The notes under the pieces were generated by a model. The model had not been told where the DNA came from. It ran no database searches and saw nothing but the letters and a program-made list of their open reading frames with translations. From Chitinophaga fulva (GTDB taxonomy: Bacteria; Bacteroidota; Bacteroidia; Chitinophagales; Chitinophagaceae), in contig NZ_JABBGC010000002.1 in assembly GCF_012927205.1 (NCBI RefSeq), forward strand, positions 682,001 through 746,000: DNA of 64,000 bases, given 5' to 3'. Below are positions 44,890 to 54,480 of this stretch, one piece after another; the first letter of the stretch is position 1, and every line of letters starts with the position of its first letter. Both the position numbers and the translations under genes were made by a program.

Positions 44890-46221
44890 CTATTTTGTCA
44901 GTAATAATCTTTCTGATTGCAGTGATTCAAACCGCTTCCCGGGATTGTATGTTTTCACGATCTCTGCAAAACGTTCCGCGTTGGGGTAACTTTTCCAGAA
45001 CACCTCTTGTTTCATACGGGCATCTTTGGACAGATACAGGCGGCCTCCATACTGCAGCACTATCTCATCCAGCTCATCGAGGAATGCGAAAAGCCCTTTC
45101 CGCACCGGGAAATCCAATGCCAGCGTATAACCTTCCATAGGGAAAGAGATAAGTGAGTCTTGCTGGCCAAACACTTTCAGTACGGCGAGGAAAGACCCCC
45201 ATCCTTTTTCACTGATACGCCGAAGGATGGCAATCAGTCCCTCCTTCTGGTCCAGGGACAATACAAACTGGTATTGTATGAAGCCCGCCTTACCGTAACC
45301 GCGGTTCCAATGCAGGATAGCGTCCAGCGGATAGAAGAACGGCTCATAAGGCACCACGTTGTTGATCTCCTTTTTGAAGTTCTTTCCGTAGTACAACCAG
45401 TTGAAGGCCTTAACCGTAAAGGTGTTCAGGATAAAAGACGGCAGGTTAAATGGTACGGTCAACCGGGGCTTGGACGGCAATAGCAGCGGGGCCTGACCTT
45501 GTTTGTCATTCAGCTCCGCTTTGGTAGCATGTTCTCCCACGATCAGGATACTGCGGCCAAAGGAGTCTCCTTTCTGCAGGCAGTCAATCCATGCCATGGA
45601 ATAGGTATAGTGTTTATATTCGTCAAACAGCCGTATTACCTCTTCGAGGTTACGGGCTTTGATCTGTTTCTGTTTGATGTAGGCCGTCTCTATTTTTTTC
45701 AGCCCGAACTTTACCCGGGTGATCACCCCGGTAAGTCCCATCCCTCCACAGGTAGCCCAGTACAGGTCCGTATGTTGGTCAGGTGAACAGGTGACCATAG
45801 TTCCGTCGCCAATGATCACGTCCATTTCGGTAATATGGCCGGAGAACGCACCTTCCATGTGATGGTTCTTACCATGCACATCGGACGCCACTGCGCCACC
45901 TACCGTAATGAACTTGGTCCCTGGCGTTACCGGCAGGAACCATCCTTTGGGAACAATAATGTCCAGTATCTGGTCCAGCGTAACACCGGCCTGGGTTTCA
46001 AGTACGCCAGCGGCGGTGTCGAAAGAGAGGATCTTGTCGTACTTAAGCATCGACAGACTGTGCTTTCCAAGGGAAGCATCTCCATAACAACGGCCATTGC
46101 CGCGGGCAATAAACCCATGATTAGCCGCTACGAACGACCGTAGTTGCTCTTCCTGCGTATACGCACTTTCTTCAGATGTAATCGCGGGGTAATTACCCCA
46201 GTTAGCTAACCGCTTTTGCAT
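44890..46221 (-). CDS. dprE1: DprE1-like FAD-dependent polyprenyl-phospho-ribose 2'-oxidase
   Basis: The 443-residue protein has the FAD-binding PCMH-type start ARGNGRCYGDASLGKHS (about 39-55) and FITVGGAVASDVHGKNHH. The C-terminal substrate cap has GGRLYLSKDAR with the conserved lysine (K399). DprE1 oxidises C2 of the ribose in polyprenyl-phospho-ribose. The residue aligned with the benzothiazinone-target cysteine of Mycobacterium (motif C-V-D-F-P, from memory) is alanine here (A368 in ALDFP). Its start overlaps the UbiA stop by one base (TAATG), so translation is coupled. Confidence 0.9.
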   Translation of the reverse strand: MQKRLANWGNYPAITSEESAYTQEEQLRSFVAANHGFIARGNGRCYGDASLGKHSLSMLKYDKILSFDTAAGVLETQAGVTLDQILDIIVPKGWFLPVTPGTKFITVGGAVASDVHGKNHHMEGAFSGHITEMDVIIGDGTMVTCSPDQHTDLYWATCGGMGLTGVITRVKFGLKKIETAYIKQKQIKARNLEEVIRLFDEYKHYTYSMAWIDCLQKGDSFGRSILIVGEHATKAELNDKQGQAPLLLPSKPRLTVPFNLPSFILNTFTVKAFNWLYYGKNFKKEINNVVPYEPFFYPLDAILHWNRGYGKAGFIQYQFVLSLDQKEGLIAILRRISEKGWGSFLAVLKVFGQQDSLISFPMEGYTLALDFPVRKGLFAFLDELDEIVLQYGGRLYLSKDARMKQEVFWKSYPNAERFAEIVKTYNPGKRFESLQSERLLLTK

Positions 46222-47108
46222 TATTCAAAAAAAACTTTATTAGTGGGCCAATAAATCAGCACATAAAAACTCAGCACCCACAGGAGTATGGTTAATTGAA
46301 TAAAACGGTCTTTATATAGGATCTTGGTGGGAGAACCAGTATTGTTCTCCACGTAGGTTATTTGCAAATATCGTAATAATCCGCCAATTACAAAAAGCGT
46401 TGTGTAATAGAGGCGGTAAGTATGGAACCGAACCTGTGTTTCAGGGGCCATGGTATACATCAGGTAACATACAATGATAACGGCAGAAACTAGTGAGAGC
46501 ATCACATTGAGGAAGTCGGGATTGTAGCCTTTGGCGGCCTTGCGCATTTCCTGTCCGGAATCCAGGCGGATCAGTACATCGTCGCGGCGTTTGGCGATCG
46601 CCATGAACAGCGCCAGCAGGAAGATCATCACCATCAGCCATTCAGATATGGCGATACCGCCAGCAATGCCCCCGGCTTTCACCCTCAACACAAAACCGAT
46701 GGCCAGGATGATAATGTCCAGGATGGAGATATGTTTCAACCCGAAACTGTAAAGCAGGTTCATCACAAAATAAATCCCTACAACAAAGGCAAACTTGGGG
46801 CTCACCAGCAACGCCAGACCACCACCGATGGCAATGCACAGTAAGAACATGGCCAGTCCCGCCGGCCGGGATATCTCCCCGGAAGCCAGCGGCCGTTTAC
46901 ATTTCACCGGATGTTTCCGGTCCGCCTCAATATCCTGATAATCATTGATGATATAAATACTGCTGGCGGTGATGCTAAAGGCGATAAAAGCCAGCAGCAG
47001 GTCCAGTAGCTTGGTAACATTAAAGATCTCTCCGGCGAAAAACAGCGGGATAAACAGGAAGGCATTCTTTGCCCAGTGTGCAGGCCGGAGTAATTTGATA
47101 TACTTCAT
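46221..47108 (-). CDS. UbiA-family polyprenyl-phosphate phosphoribosyltransferase (DPPR synthase-like)
   Basis: The 295-residue protein starts at ATG 47106-47108 (MKYIKLLRPAHWAKNAFLF); upstream in-frame codons show no family similarity. About eight or nine helices are present, with the first Asp-rich motif NDYQDIEADRKHP and KRPLASGEIS. RPAHWAKN near the start is typical of decaprenyl-phosphate phosphoribosyltransferases rather than quinone-forming UbiA enzymes. It would join PRPP to a polyprenyl phosphate, the first committed step of the DPA route. It is the first gene of the operon. Confidence 0.9.
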   Translation of the reverse strand: MKYIKLLRPAHWAKNAFLFIPLFFAGEIFNVTKLLDLLLAFIAFSITASSIYIINDYQDIEADRKHPVKCKRPLASGEISRPAGLAMFLLCIAIGGGLALLVSPKFAFVVGIYFVMNLLYSFGLKHISILDIIILAIGFVLRVKAGGIAGGIAISEWLMVMIFLLALFMAIAKRRDDVLIRLDSGQEMRKAAKGYNPDFLNVMLSLVSAVIIVCYLMYTMAPETQVRFHTYRLYYTTLFVIGGLLRYLQITYVENNTGSPTKILYKDRFIQLTILLWVLSFYVLIYWPTNKVFFE

Positions 47109-47183
47109 GATGGGGATCAGGGTAAAGTTGACGCGCCAAATTACAATTTTATTCTTTTTCCCATCATCCCCCGGGGCATAAAA

Positions 47184-47215
47184 AAAATGTCCCACCCTGA
47201 CGGTGAGACATTTTT
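47184..47215 (-). terminator. terminator of the desaturase gene
   Basis: A stem AAAAATGTC-C-CACC / GGTG-A-GACATTTTT with a short loop is followed on the minus strand by a run of T. It lies 32 bp past the desaturase stop and just before the UbiA operon. Confidence 0.85.
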
Positions 47216-47246
47216 CTATTGTAACAGATTGATTGTACGGTGTTGA

Positions 47247-48020
47247 TTAAGCCGCTTTTTTCATGCGGGCCGGTGTTACCAGCGCCGGTTTCAGTTTGAT
47301 GATACCCACTACGTTCAGCAGTTTCATCACCTGATAGCTCGGGTCCAGCTCATACCATTTTTTGGCGAAGTTAGGACTGTCTTTGAATTTGTGGTGATTG
47401 TTCTGGAACAGTTCGCCCAGCAGGATAATACCCCAGGGAGAAGTGTTTTTGGATTTGTCACCATTATCAAAGTTGCTGTAACCGTATTTGTGACCACACC
47501 AGTTCACGATAGCTCCCTGTACAGGGCCCATCAGGAAGTGGATCGGCAGCAACAGGTAAAGATACCACATGCCAGCCGGTACAAAGGCTACGTAGAAGGC
47601 AACATAAAGCGCCATCCAGGCTAAACGAACGAAGTTGCTGTCACCAACCTTATCCATTGCTTCCCATTCCGGAAGTGGTTCCTCTAAAAATTTAGGATCC
47701 ACGGTGTTGGTGTTGTTTACAAAGCCATTGTAAATCTTACGGGTCTGCACCATCATGCTCCACACATCCTTAAAGAAGTGCGGAGAGTGCGGATCGTGTT
47801 CCGTATCACTGAATTCATGGTGCATCCGGTGCATCACCCCATAAGCACGCGGGATGAGATAGGAAGACCCCTGGAAAAACCAGGTACAGAAATAAAAGAA
47901 ACGTTCCCAAAATTTATTGGTGGTATACATCTGATGAGATGCATAACGGTGCAGATAAAACGTGTGGAAGAACAGTGACAAGAACCAGTGCACACAGAAG
48001 AATATCAGGATCGCCGTCAT
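47247..48020 (-). CDS. acyl-CoA/acyl-lipid desaturase
   Basis: The 257-residue membrane protein has the three histidine boxes of the di-iron desaturases: HRYASH, HRMHH (within GVMHRMHHEFSDTEHDPHSP) and NNHHK (in LFQNNHHKF). Four likely membrane helices are present. It resembles delta-9 fatty acid desaturases, which introduce a cis double bond into membrane acyl chains using oxygen. It has its own terminator and is a stand-alone unit upstream of the UbiA operon. Confidence 0.92.
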   Translation of the reverse strand: MTAILIFFCVHWFLSLFFHTFYLHRYASHQMYTTNKFWERFFYFCTWFFQGSSYLIPRAYGVMHRMHHEFSDTEHDPHSPHFFKDVWSMMVQTRKIYNGFVNNTNTVDPKFLEEPLPEWEAMDKVGDSNFVRLAWMALYVAFYVAFVPAGMWYLYLLLPIHFLMGPVQGAIVNWCGHKYGYSNFDNGDKSKNTSPWGIILLGELFQNNHHKFKDSPNFAKKWYELDPSYQVMKLLNVVGIIKLKPALVTPARMKKAA

Positions 48021-48122
48021 TAGAATACTTTAAAATTTGACAAATAATCACCAAAGGTATACTTAAATACCGGGCTTTCATGCGATTTTATAAATTCGTA
48101 TAGCTAATGAAATGTTAAAAAA

Positions 48123-49766
48123 CTATTTCTTGCGAACATACCTGAGTTCCAACAGGTTCATCCCATTATTATACAAACCGGACACATGAGGCTGGACCAG
48201 CCGTACCACCTGGTCATAAAACAGCGGCACTACTGGTGCGTCGGCGATAATCTGGCGGTCCATCTGCTGATAGAGCGCATAACGAAGGCTATCGTTGTTT
48301 TCCTCCAGCGCCTGTTCATATAATTTGTCAAAGGCCGGGTTGGCGTAACGGGTATAGTTGGGCGGTGCTGGATTACGGCTGTAGAACATCGCCAGGTAAC
48401 TCTCTGCATCCGGGTAGTCGGCTATCCAGCTACCGCGAAAAAAGAGCGCCTGCGACTTGGCCGTTTGCTCCAGCAGCAAACTCTTCTGCACTACTTCCAC
48501 CTGTATCCGGATACCAATTTCCTGCAACTGGTTGGCTACATAATCTGCCATATCCGCGTAGATGGGAATAGACAGGAGCTTGATGGCAGGCAGCCCTTTT
48601 CCACCGGGGAATCCGGCTTCAGCCAGTAACTGCCGGGCCTTGCTCTGGTCATAGAAGTATCCTTTTACTTTGGCAGTATCAAACGACGGCAGTCCGGCCG
48701 GCACAAAACCTGCCGATGCGGGCGTGCCTTTTCCGTTGCGCAGGTACGTGATCATCTTCGTACGGTCGAAACCGTAGTTAATAGCCTGTCGTATTTTCTT
48801 TATCCGGGTAGGTGCATTTTTTACCAGTGCATTGTTGCTGTCCACCAGGAAACCCAGGTACTCAGTATTGAGGAACGGCTTTTTGTCAAGCACCATTTTA
48901 TCCTTCCACTCCTGCTTCAGTGCGCCCTGTTTGCTGAGGATTTCATCTTTAAAGGAAGCATCGATATCATTAATAAAGTCCAGCTGTCCCTGGCGGAACA
49001 TCAGGAACTCAGAGGCTTTACTATCAAGAAAGCTGATTTGCACGGCATCCAGGTAAGGTAGTCGCATGCCTTTGGCGTCCCGCTCAAAATAATTCGGGTT
49101 ACGATGAAAGATGAGCCCCTGGCCTTCATCCCAGAAGAAAAACTTAAATGGGCCTGTGCCACAGGGGTGGCTACGGAAGTCTTTCCCATATTTCTCCACA
49201 GCCTCGTGCGGCACTATCGAGCAGTACTGCATGCTCAGGATACCCAGTATAGGGTGGAAAGGCCTAACCAGCGTCAGCTGAAAAGTGGAGTCGTTCAGTG
49301 CCCGGAATCCGCTGTCAGCCGCGATACGGCCGTTGAATATCCAGGCTCCCGGAGAAGCGGTAACGGGATCCGTGATCCGCTGCAGGCTGTACACCACGTC
49401 CTGCGCCGTCATGCGTCGTCCTTTTCCACCGGGGAAAATATCGTTGTCATGGAAATACACGTCTGTCCGCAGCTCGAAGGTATAAGTGCGGTGATCATCT
49501 GATACATGCCACTGTTTAGCCAGAGAAGGGCGAATGGTCAGATTGGTATCCGGCGCCACCAGTGTGTTATACAACTGACTTACCGCCCAGATAACGGCCT
49601 GACTTTTGGCAAAAGCCGGGTCCAGGCTGCTGATCCCCTCCGTCTGGTTATACCGGAATACCTGCTGATCGTGGCTTTCCGTATGCCCACAGGAACCGAG
49701 CAACAAACTGCACAGTCCTCCAAGGCATAGAACGGATATAACCACCTGACAATAACTACTTTTCAT
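48123..49766 (-). CDS. oligopeptide-type ABC transporter substrate-binding lipoprotein
   Basis: The 547-residue protein has a lipoprotein signal peptide with lipobox LLGSC and the family-5 (DppA/OppA) fold. SLDPAFAKSQAVIWAVSQLY follows the start, and the signature region includes RMTAQDVVYSLQRITDPV and PHEAVEKYGKDF. It should bind peptides or similar ligands in the periplasm. No permease or ATPase gene is nearby, so it works with distant partners. It is divergent from the M1 peptidase gene across 45 bp. Confidence 0.92.
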   Translation of the reverse strand: MKSSYCQVVISVLCLGGLCSLLLGSCGHTESHDQQVFRYNQTEGISSLDPAFAKSQAVIWAVSQLYNTLVAPDTNLTIRPSLAKQWHVSDDHRTYTFELRTDVYFHDNDIFPGGKGRRMTAQDVVYSLQRITDPVTASPGAWIFNGRIAADSGFRALNDSTFQLTLVRPFHPILGILSMQYCSIVPHEAVEKYGKDFRSHPCGTGPFKFFFWDEGQGLIFHRNPNYFERDAKGMRLPYLDAVQISFLDSKASEFLMFRQGQLDFINDIDASFKDEILSKQGALKQEWKDKMVLDKKPFLNTEYLGFLVDSNNALVKNAPTRIKKIRQAINYGFDRTKMITYLRNGKGTPASAGFVPAGLPSFDTAKVKGYFYDQSKARQLLAEAGFPGGKGLPAIKLLSIPIYADMADYVANQLQEIGIRIQVEVVQKSLLLEQTAKSQALFFRGSWIADYPDAESYLAMFYSRNPAPPNYTRYANPAFDKLYEQALEENNDSLRYALYQQMDRQIIADAPVVPLFYDQVVRLVQPHVSGLYNNGMNLLELRYVRKK

Positions 49767-49811
49767 TTGCCGGTAAATTAATATCTTTCCGCATAAAATA
49801 TATCATTAATT

Positions 49812-51461
49812 ATGCGTGGCATCACCATGTTTTATATGGCCCTGCTGACAGCCGGTACCGTCAGCGCCCAGCAACACTTCACCAAAGCAGATACGCTACG
49901 GGGTTCTATCACAAAGGAAAGAGCCTGGTGGGATGTGACTTCCTATGATCTCCATGTACAGGTACACCTGGAAGACAGCACCTTCAGCGGATTTAACACC
50001 ATCACCTATAAAGTACTGAAACCCGACTCTGTTATGCAAATCGATCTGCAGGAGCCTATGGTGATCGACAGCATACTACAGGACAAACAATCACTGACTT
50101 TTACCCGTGACGGTAACGCCTGGTTTGTGAAAATAAAAGCGCCTCAGGTAAAAGATAAAATCAAACGTATCACAGTATTCTATAACGGTAAACCGCATAA
50201 AGCTAAAAACGCCCCCTGGGATGGTGGCGTGGTGTGGGCGCGGGATGAACAACAACGTCCATGGGTAGCTACCGCAGTACAAGGTTTCGGCGCCAGTGCA
50301 TGGTGGCCTAACAAAGACCATCAAAGCGACGAGCCGGAGAACATGACGATCAATGTGACCGTACCCGCTGAAATGACCGATGTGTCTAATGGGCGGCTGA
50401 AGAAGAAGACAGACAACCCTGACGGCACCGCTACTTATACCTGGTATGTCAGCAATCCGATCAACAACTATGACGTGGCCGTTAACGTGGGCCACTACGC
50501 TGAAATAAAAGACAGCTATTCCGGCGAAGGCGGTAAACTGGACCTGAGCTACTGGGTACTGGACTACAATGTTGACAAGGCTACAGAACATTTCAAAGTG
50601 GTAAAGCCCATGCTCAAATGTTTTGAGTACTGGTTTGGCAAATACCCTTTCTATAAAGATTCCTATAAGCTGGTGGAATCACCGTTTCTCGGCATGGAAC
50701 ACCAAAGCGCCGTAGCATATGGTAATAAATTCAAGATGGGCTACATGGGCCGTGACCTTTCTGGTACCGGCTGGGGCCTCAAGTGGGACTTCCTCGTTAT
50801 CCACGAGAGCGGTCACGAATGGTTTGGTAACAACATTACCAGTAAAGACATTGCCGATATGTGGATACATGAATCGTTCACTAACTACTCCGAAACGTTG
50901 TTCACCCAATGCCAGTATGGACTTAAGGCTGGTGAGGAATATGTTGCCGGCATCCGCCACAACATCAAAAATGATGTACCCATTATCGGACCATATGGTG
51001 TAAATACCGAAGGCAGCGGCGATATGTACTACAAAGGCGCCAACATGATCAACAACATCCGGCTGATCATGAATAATGACGAGGCTTTCCGCCAGATGTT
51101 AAGAGGCATGAATAAAACCTTCTATCATCAAACGGTGACCACACAGGACATAGAGCGTTATATGAGCAATGCCGCAGGCTTTGACCTCGGCCGTGTCTTC
51201 GATCAGTATCTGCGGGACACGGTCATCCCCACCCTGGAATATCGTATCATCGGGCAGCAGGTACAGTATCGCTGGATCGACTGTGTAAAGGATTTTAATA
51301 TGCCCGTGCGCGTTAAGCTGAATGAAAACGGCTTTAAACTGATCTATCCTGCTACCACCTGGCGCACCGCCAGTATCAGCCTGCCCGATCCCAATAAATT
51401 TGAGGTGGACAAAGGTTTTTACATCCATGTAAAAAGAAGGGAAGCCACTGACAACAAGTGA
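49812..51461 (+). CDS. M1-family zinc aminopeptidase, exported
   Basis: The 549-residue protein has a signal peptide (ends TVSAQQ) and the M1 signatures. The exopeptidase motif (GAMEN equivalent) reads GMEHQSAV. The zinc site HESGHEWFGNNIT continues with the distal glutamate in WIHESFTNYSE. It removes N-terminal amino acids from peptides. The C-terminal region is shorter than in the full four-domain enzymes, as is usual for Bacteroidota members. It sits divergent from a peptide-binding lipoprotein, which could supply or share its substrates. Confidence 0.94.
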   Translation: MRGITMFYMALLTAGTVSAQQHFTKADTLRGSITKERAWWDVTSYDLHVQVHLEDSTFSGFNTITYKVLKPDSVMQIDLQEPMVIDSILQDKQSLTFTRDGNAWFVKIKAPQVKDKIKRITVFYNGKPHKAKNAPWDGGVVWARDEQQRPWVATAVQGFGASAWWPNKDHQSDEPENMTINVTVPAEMTDVSNGRLKKKTDNPDGTATYTWYVSNPINNYDVAVNVGHYAEIKDSYSGEGGKLDLSYWVLDYNVDKATEHFKVVKPMLKCFEYWFGKYPFYKDSYKLVESPFLGMEHQSAVAYGNKFKMGYMGRDLSGTGWGLKWDFLVIHESGHEWFGNNITSKDIADMWIHESFTNYSETLFTQCQYGLKAGEEYVAGIRHNIKNDVPIIGPYGVNTEGSGDMYYKGANMINNIRLIMNNDEAFRQMLRGMNKTFYHQTVTTQDIERYMSNAAGFDLGRVFDQYLRDTVIPTLEYRIIGQQVQYRWIDCVKDFNMPVRVKLNENGFKLIYPATTWRTASISLPDPNKFEVDKGFYIHVKRREATDNK

Positions 51462-51482
51462 TACAGCGGCACTTAATAAAAT

Positions 51483-51515
51483 AAAAGCGGGTAGCCTGAT
51501 GTGCTACCCGCTTTT
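51483..51515. terminator. bidirectional terminator
   Basis: A perfect 13-bp stem (AAAAGCGGGTAGC / GCTACCCGCTTTT) with a 7-nt loop and a long T run follows the M1 gene. It lies before the stop of the convergent gene at 51537. Confidence 0.93.
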
Positions 51516-51536
51516 TTTTTATCATTGATGTACATA

Positions 51537-52196
51537 TTATTTCTTCAGCAACTTAAACGCATGCCCGCTGCTGTTATTTAAATAACCATAGGCGGTCCAT
51601 AAAACGGCCAGTGGTTCTATGCTGCGGCTCATTTCTATGCTGCCCATGTCTGCAACATCATTCCAACCGAATTCATTGAGCAGGTCTACTACCGTTTGTT
51701 TAGCTTCGGGGTTATTACCGGCGATAAACATCGTGGGGGAACCTTCCTCAAAGTTCGGGGAGAGCATATGCTTGTATCCAATACAGCTAAGCGCTTTGAC
51801 AACTTTGGCGTCGGGGGGCAGCCAGGCCTGGATCTGTTCACCGGCCGAGTTGGTATGTCCGATGAGCAGGTTAAGGCGACCTTTTTCATCCGGACCTTTA
51901 TCATCCACTGGATTGGTGACATCCACCACTGTTTTTCCTTTGAAATTCCAGATACCAGCGGCTTCGATGGCTTTTTTAGTGCCTATCCAGCTGGTGCAGA
52001 TGATGATCAGCTCTCCGAATTCGGATGCCTGACGGAAGGTCCCGGCGGCAGCTTGTTGCCCTTGTTGTTTAATCCACTGCTGCAACCCCTCCCTGGCCGG
52101 GTTACGGGTACCAATCGTAATATGGTGGCCGGTTTGAATAAGGCCTTTGCCAAGCGTCAGTCCAACAGGACCACTACCGAGGATACCGATTTTCAT
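51537..52196 (-). CDS. NADP-binding oxidoreductase, F420-reductase-like
   Basis: The 219-residue protein starts MKIGILGSGPVGLTLGKGLI, an N-terminal Rossmann motif. IGTRNP at the second strand's end suits NADP. VVDVTNPVDDKGPDEKG is also present. This is the NADPH:F420 oxidoreductase-like family (F420_oxidored fold). Bacteroidota generally lack F420, so the natural partner is probably another compound. The family call is good; the reaction is unknown. Confidence 0.88.
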   Translation of the reverse strand: MKIGILGSGPVGLTLGKGLIQTGHHITIGTRNPAREGLQQWIKQQGQQAAAGTFRQASEFGELIIICTSWIGTKKAIEAAGIWNFKGKTVVDVTNPVDDKGPDEKGRLNLLIGHTNSAGEQIQAWLPPDAKVVKALSCIGYKHMLSPNFEEGSPTMFIAGNNPEAKQTVVDLLNEFGWNDVADMGSIEMSRSIEPLAVLWTAYGYLNNSSGHAFKLLKK

Positions 52197-52246
52197 GACC
52201 GCGGGAGCATTTGTTGAACTATGAATTTAGCTATTTTTTCCCATCA

Positions 52247-52996
52247 TCAAATACCTAAGTCCCTGATGTATGACAGGAATTTCTGCATACCCTGGCGTTT
52301 GGCCGGTGTGATGGGATAACTCAGGTTGTGTACGTAGTAGGTAGTAAGGTCGTACAGGTCGTACGGATTTTCCGCTACCACGGCGGGTATATCTTTAATG
52401 CCGATGCTGGTGGCATCGTTGAACTGGCGGATAAATGCCTCAGGCAGTTGTTTGTTGCTGATCCATGCTGCGAAAACGAAAGGCAGGCTGGTAAAGCGCA
52501 TCCAGTGTTCCGCGAGGTCAAAAATGAAGGGAGACACTTTCCGTTGTGCCAGGGCACGGTCGCCGATAACAAGACCGGCATCGGTGCCTTTGATTTTATC
52601 TTCATAGTCGCCGGTAGTAGGTACCAGCTCCACATTCAGTTTCCAATGTTCTTTAACCAGTATTTTCAGCAGGGCCACAGAAGTACGGCTCTGGTAGTCC
52701 AGGTAAATCCGCTTAATCTCGTTCAGGGGGACATCGCTGTACAGGCATACGGAGGCAACCGGGCCTTCCGCGCCAATACCATAGTCCGCTATAATATGAT
52801 GTTCTTTCAGTTTAGGGATAATAGCCACTGGGACCAGGGCCACATCCACCTCTCCATCTATCAGCTGCTGGGCGATTTTAGCAGGATAATCCACTGACAA
52901 TTCCATCTGTTCCATTACCGGATGATTCCTGAATCCGTATAACAAAGGCTTCGTATTCAAATAACTTACAGCCGCAACTTTTACTTTCCGTTCCAA
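52247..52996 (-). CDS. mqnA: chorismate dehydratase (futalosine pathway)
   Basis: The 249-residue protein starts, I propose, at TTG 52994-52996 (LERKVKVAAVSYLNTKPLLY). No ATG lies in frame near the family start, and the longer open frame only adds unrelated residues. VSYLNTKPLLYGF, VDVALVPVA and FAAWISNK are MqnA signatures. MqnA converts chorismate to 3-enolpyruvylbenzoate, the first step of menaquinone synthesis through futalosine. It is divergent from purB across about 140 bp; no other mqn gene is in the window. Confidence 0.92.
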   Translation of the reverse strand: MERKVKVAAVSYLNTKPLLYGFRNHPVMEQMELSVDYPAKIAQQLIDGEVDVALVPVAIIPKLKEHHIIADYGIGAEGPVASVCLYSDVPLNEIKRIYLDYQSRTSVALLKILVKEHWKLNVELVPTTGDYEDKIKGTDAGLVIGDRALAQRKVSPFIFDLAEHWMRFTSLPFVFAAWISNKQLPEAFIRQFNDATSIGIKDIPAVVAENPYDLYDLTTYYVHNLSYPITPAKRQGMQKFLSYIRDLGI

Positions 52997-53137
52997 TTTC
53001 AGTAATTTTGAAGCTGCAAAAGTAACTAAATCCCGGATACCAAGTTCCAAATCCTGAATTCCCCCTGAAAACAGGAGGTAAAAAAGAACTTGTTTTTCCG
53101 GCAGGCTTTTTTGTAAAAACTGGAATACATATATATT

Positions 53138-54475
53138 ATGCAACTACAACCATTAACTGCCATTTCCCCGCTGGATGGGCGCTATCGCAAGCAATTAGAC
53201 GAGCTTGCGGGCTATTTTTCCGAATTTGCGTTGATCCGTTACCGTGTGATGGTAGAGGTGGAATATTTTATTGCGCTGGCTGACCAGAAGCTGTTTACTT
53301 TGCCCAAGACCAAAGTTCCTGCCTTGCGTAAAATCTACCAGGAGTTTACCATCGAGAATGCGCAACTGATCAAAGACACCGAAAAAATTACCAACCACGA
53401 CGTGAAGGCAGTGGAGTACTTCCTGAAAAATGAGCTGAAGAACCTCGGCCTGGAAGACAAGCTGGAATGGGTACACTTTGGCCTGACCTCCCAGGACGTG
53501 AACAACACGGCTACCCCCCTGCTGTGGAAAGACGCCGTAGAACAGGTGTACATGCCTACCCTGGCCAACATGATCCTGGCGCTGAAAAAGCTGGGAGAAT
53601 CCTGGATGAAAATACCGATGCTGGCGCGTACTCACGGTCAACCGGCATCTCCGACCATCCTGGGCAAGGAAATACTGGTGTTTGTAGAACGCCTCGAAGG
53701 ACAGATTAAACTGCTGGGTGAAATTCCGTTCGCCGCCAAGTTTGGTGGCGCTACCGGCAACTTCAACGCCCACAATGTGGCTTTCCCTAAAATCAACTGG
53801 GAGAAATTCGGAGAGAAGTTTGTGAACAATACCCTCGGCCTGCAAAGGATGAAGTATACTACCCAGATTGAACACTACGATAACATCGCCGCCCAGTTTG
53901 ATGCCCTCAAACGGGTGAATAATATCCTGATCGACTTCTGCCGCGACGTATGGACTTACATCTCCATGGACTACTTCAAACAGAAAATCAAAAAGAACGA
54001 AGTAGGTTCTTCTGCGATGCCGCACAAAGTAAACCCGATCGACTTCGAAAATGCAGAAGGTAATCTGGGTATCGCCAACGCGGTGTTTGAGCACCTGAGC
54101 GCCAAACTGCCGATTTCCCGTTTGCAGCGTGACCTGACCGACTCCACTGTGCTCCGTAATGTGGGCGTGCCTTTCGGTCATACATTGCTGGCCACCAAGT
54201 CTATTCAGAAAGGCCTGGATAAACTGATCCTTAATGAAGCGAAGCTGAAAGAAGACCTGGAAAACAACTGGGCTGTAGTAGCGGAAGCTATTCAGACCGT
54301 ATTACGCCGTGAGAACTACCCGCAACCATATGAAGCGCTGAAAGAGCTGACCCGTGGCGGAGAGCATATCACGCAGAAAAGCATGCATAAATTCATTGAT
54401 GGACTGAAAATCAGTGCAGCACTGAAAAAGGAACTGAAAGCCATTACGCCGCACAACTACACCGGCCTCTGGTAA
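53138..54475 (+). CDS. purB: adenylosuccinate lyase
   Basis: The 445-residue protein has ISPLDGRYRKQLDEL at the start and the fumarase-superfamily signature GSSAMPHKVNPIDFENAEGN with the mobile catalytic serine loop. THGQPASPT is also present. It acts twice in purine synthesis, cleaving SAICAR and adenylosuccinate to release fumarate. Length fits the longer PurB subgroup. It is followed by a 20-bp perfect hairpin. Confidence 0.97.
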   Translation: MQLQPLTAISPLDGRYRKQLDELAGYFSEFALIRYRVMVEVEYFIALADQKLFTLPKTKVPALRKIYQEFTIENAQLIKDTEKITNHDVKAVEYFLKNELKNLGLEDKLEWVHFGLTSQDVNNTATPLLWKDAVEQVYMPTLANMILALKKLGESWMKIPMLARTHGQPASPTILGKEILVFVERLEGQIKLLGEIPFAAKFGGATGNFNAHNVAFPKINWEKFGEKFVNNTLGLQRMKYTTQIEHYDNIAAQFDALKRVNNILIDFCRDVWTYISMDYFKQKIKKNEVGSSAMPHKVNPIDFENAEGNLGIANAVFEHLSAKLPISRLQRDLTDSTVLRNVGVPFGHTLLATKSIQKGLDKLILNEAKLKEDLENNWAVVAEAIQTVLRRENYPQPYEALKELTRGGEHITQKSMHKFIDGLKISAALKKELKAITPHNYTGLW

Positions 54476-54480
54476 AATAA

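Noticed and set aside
53195..54181. 328-codon minus-strand frame inside purB.
   Set aside because: Antisense frame of a clearly coding gene; composition rich in His, Gln and Val as expected for a shadow.
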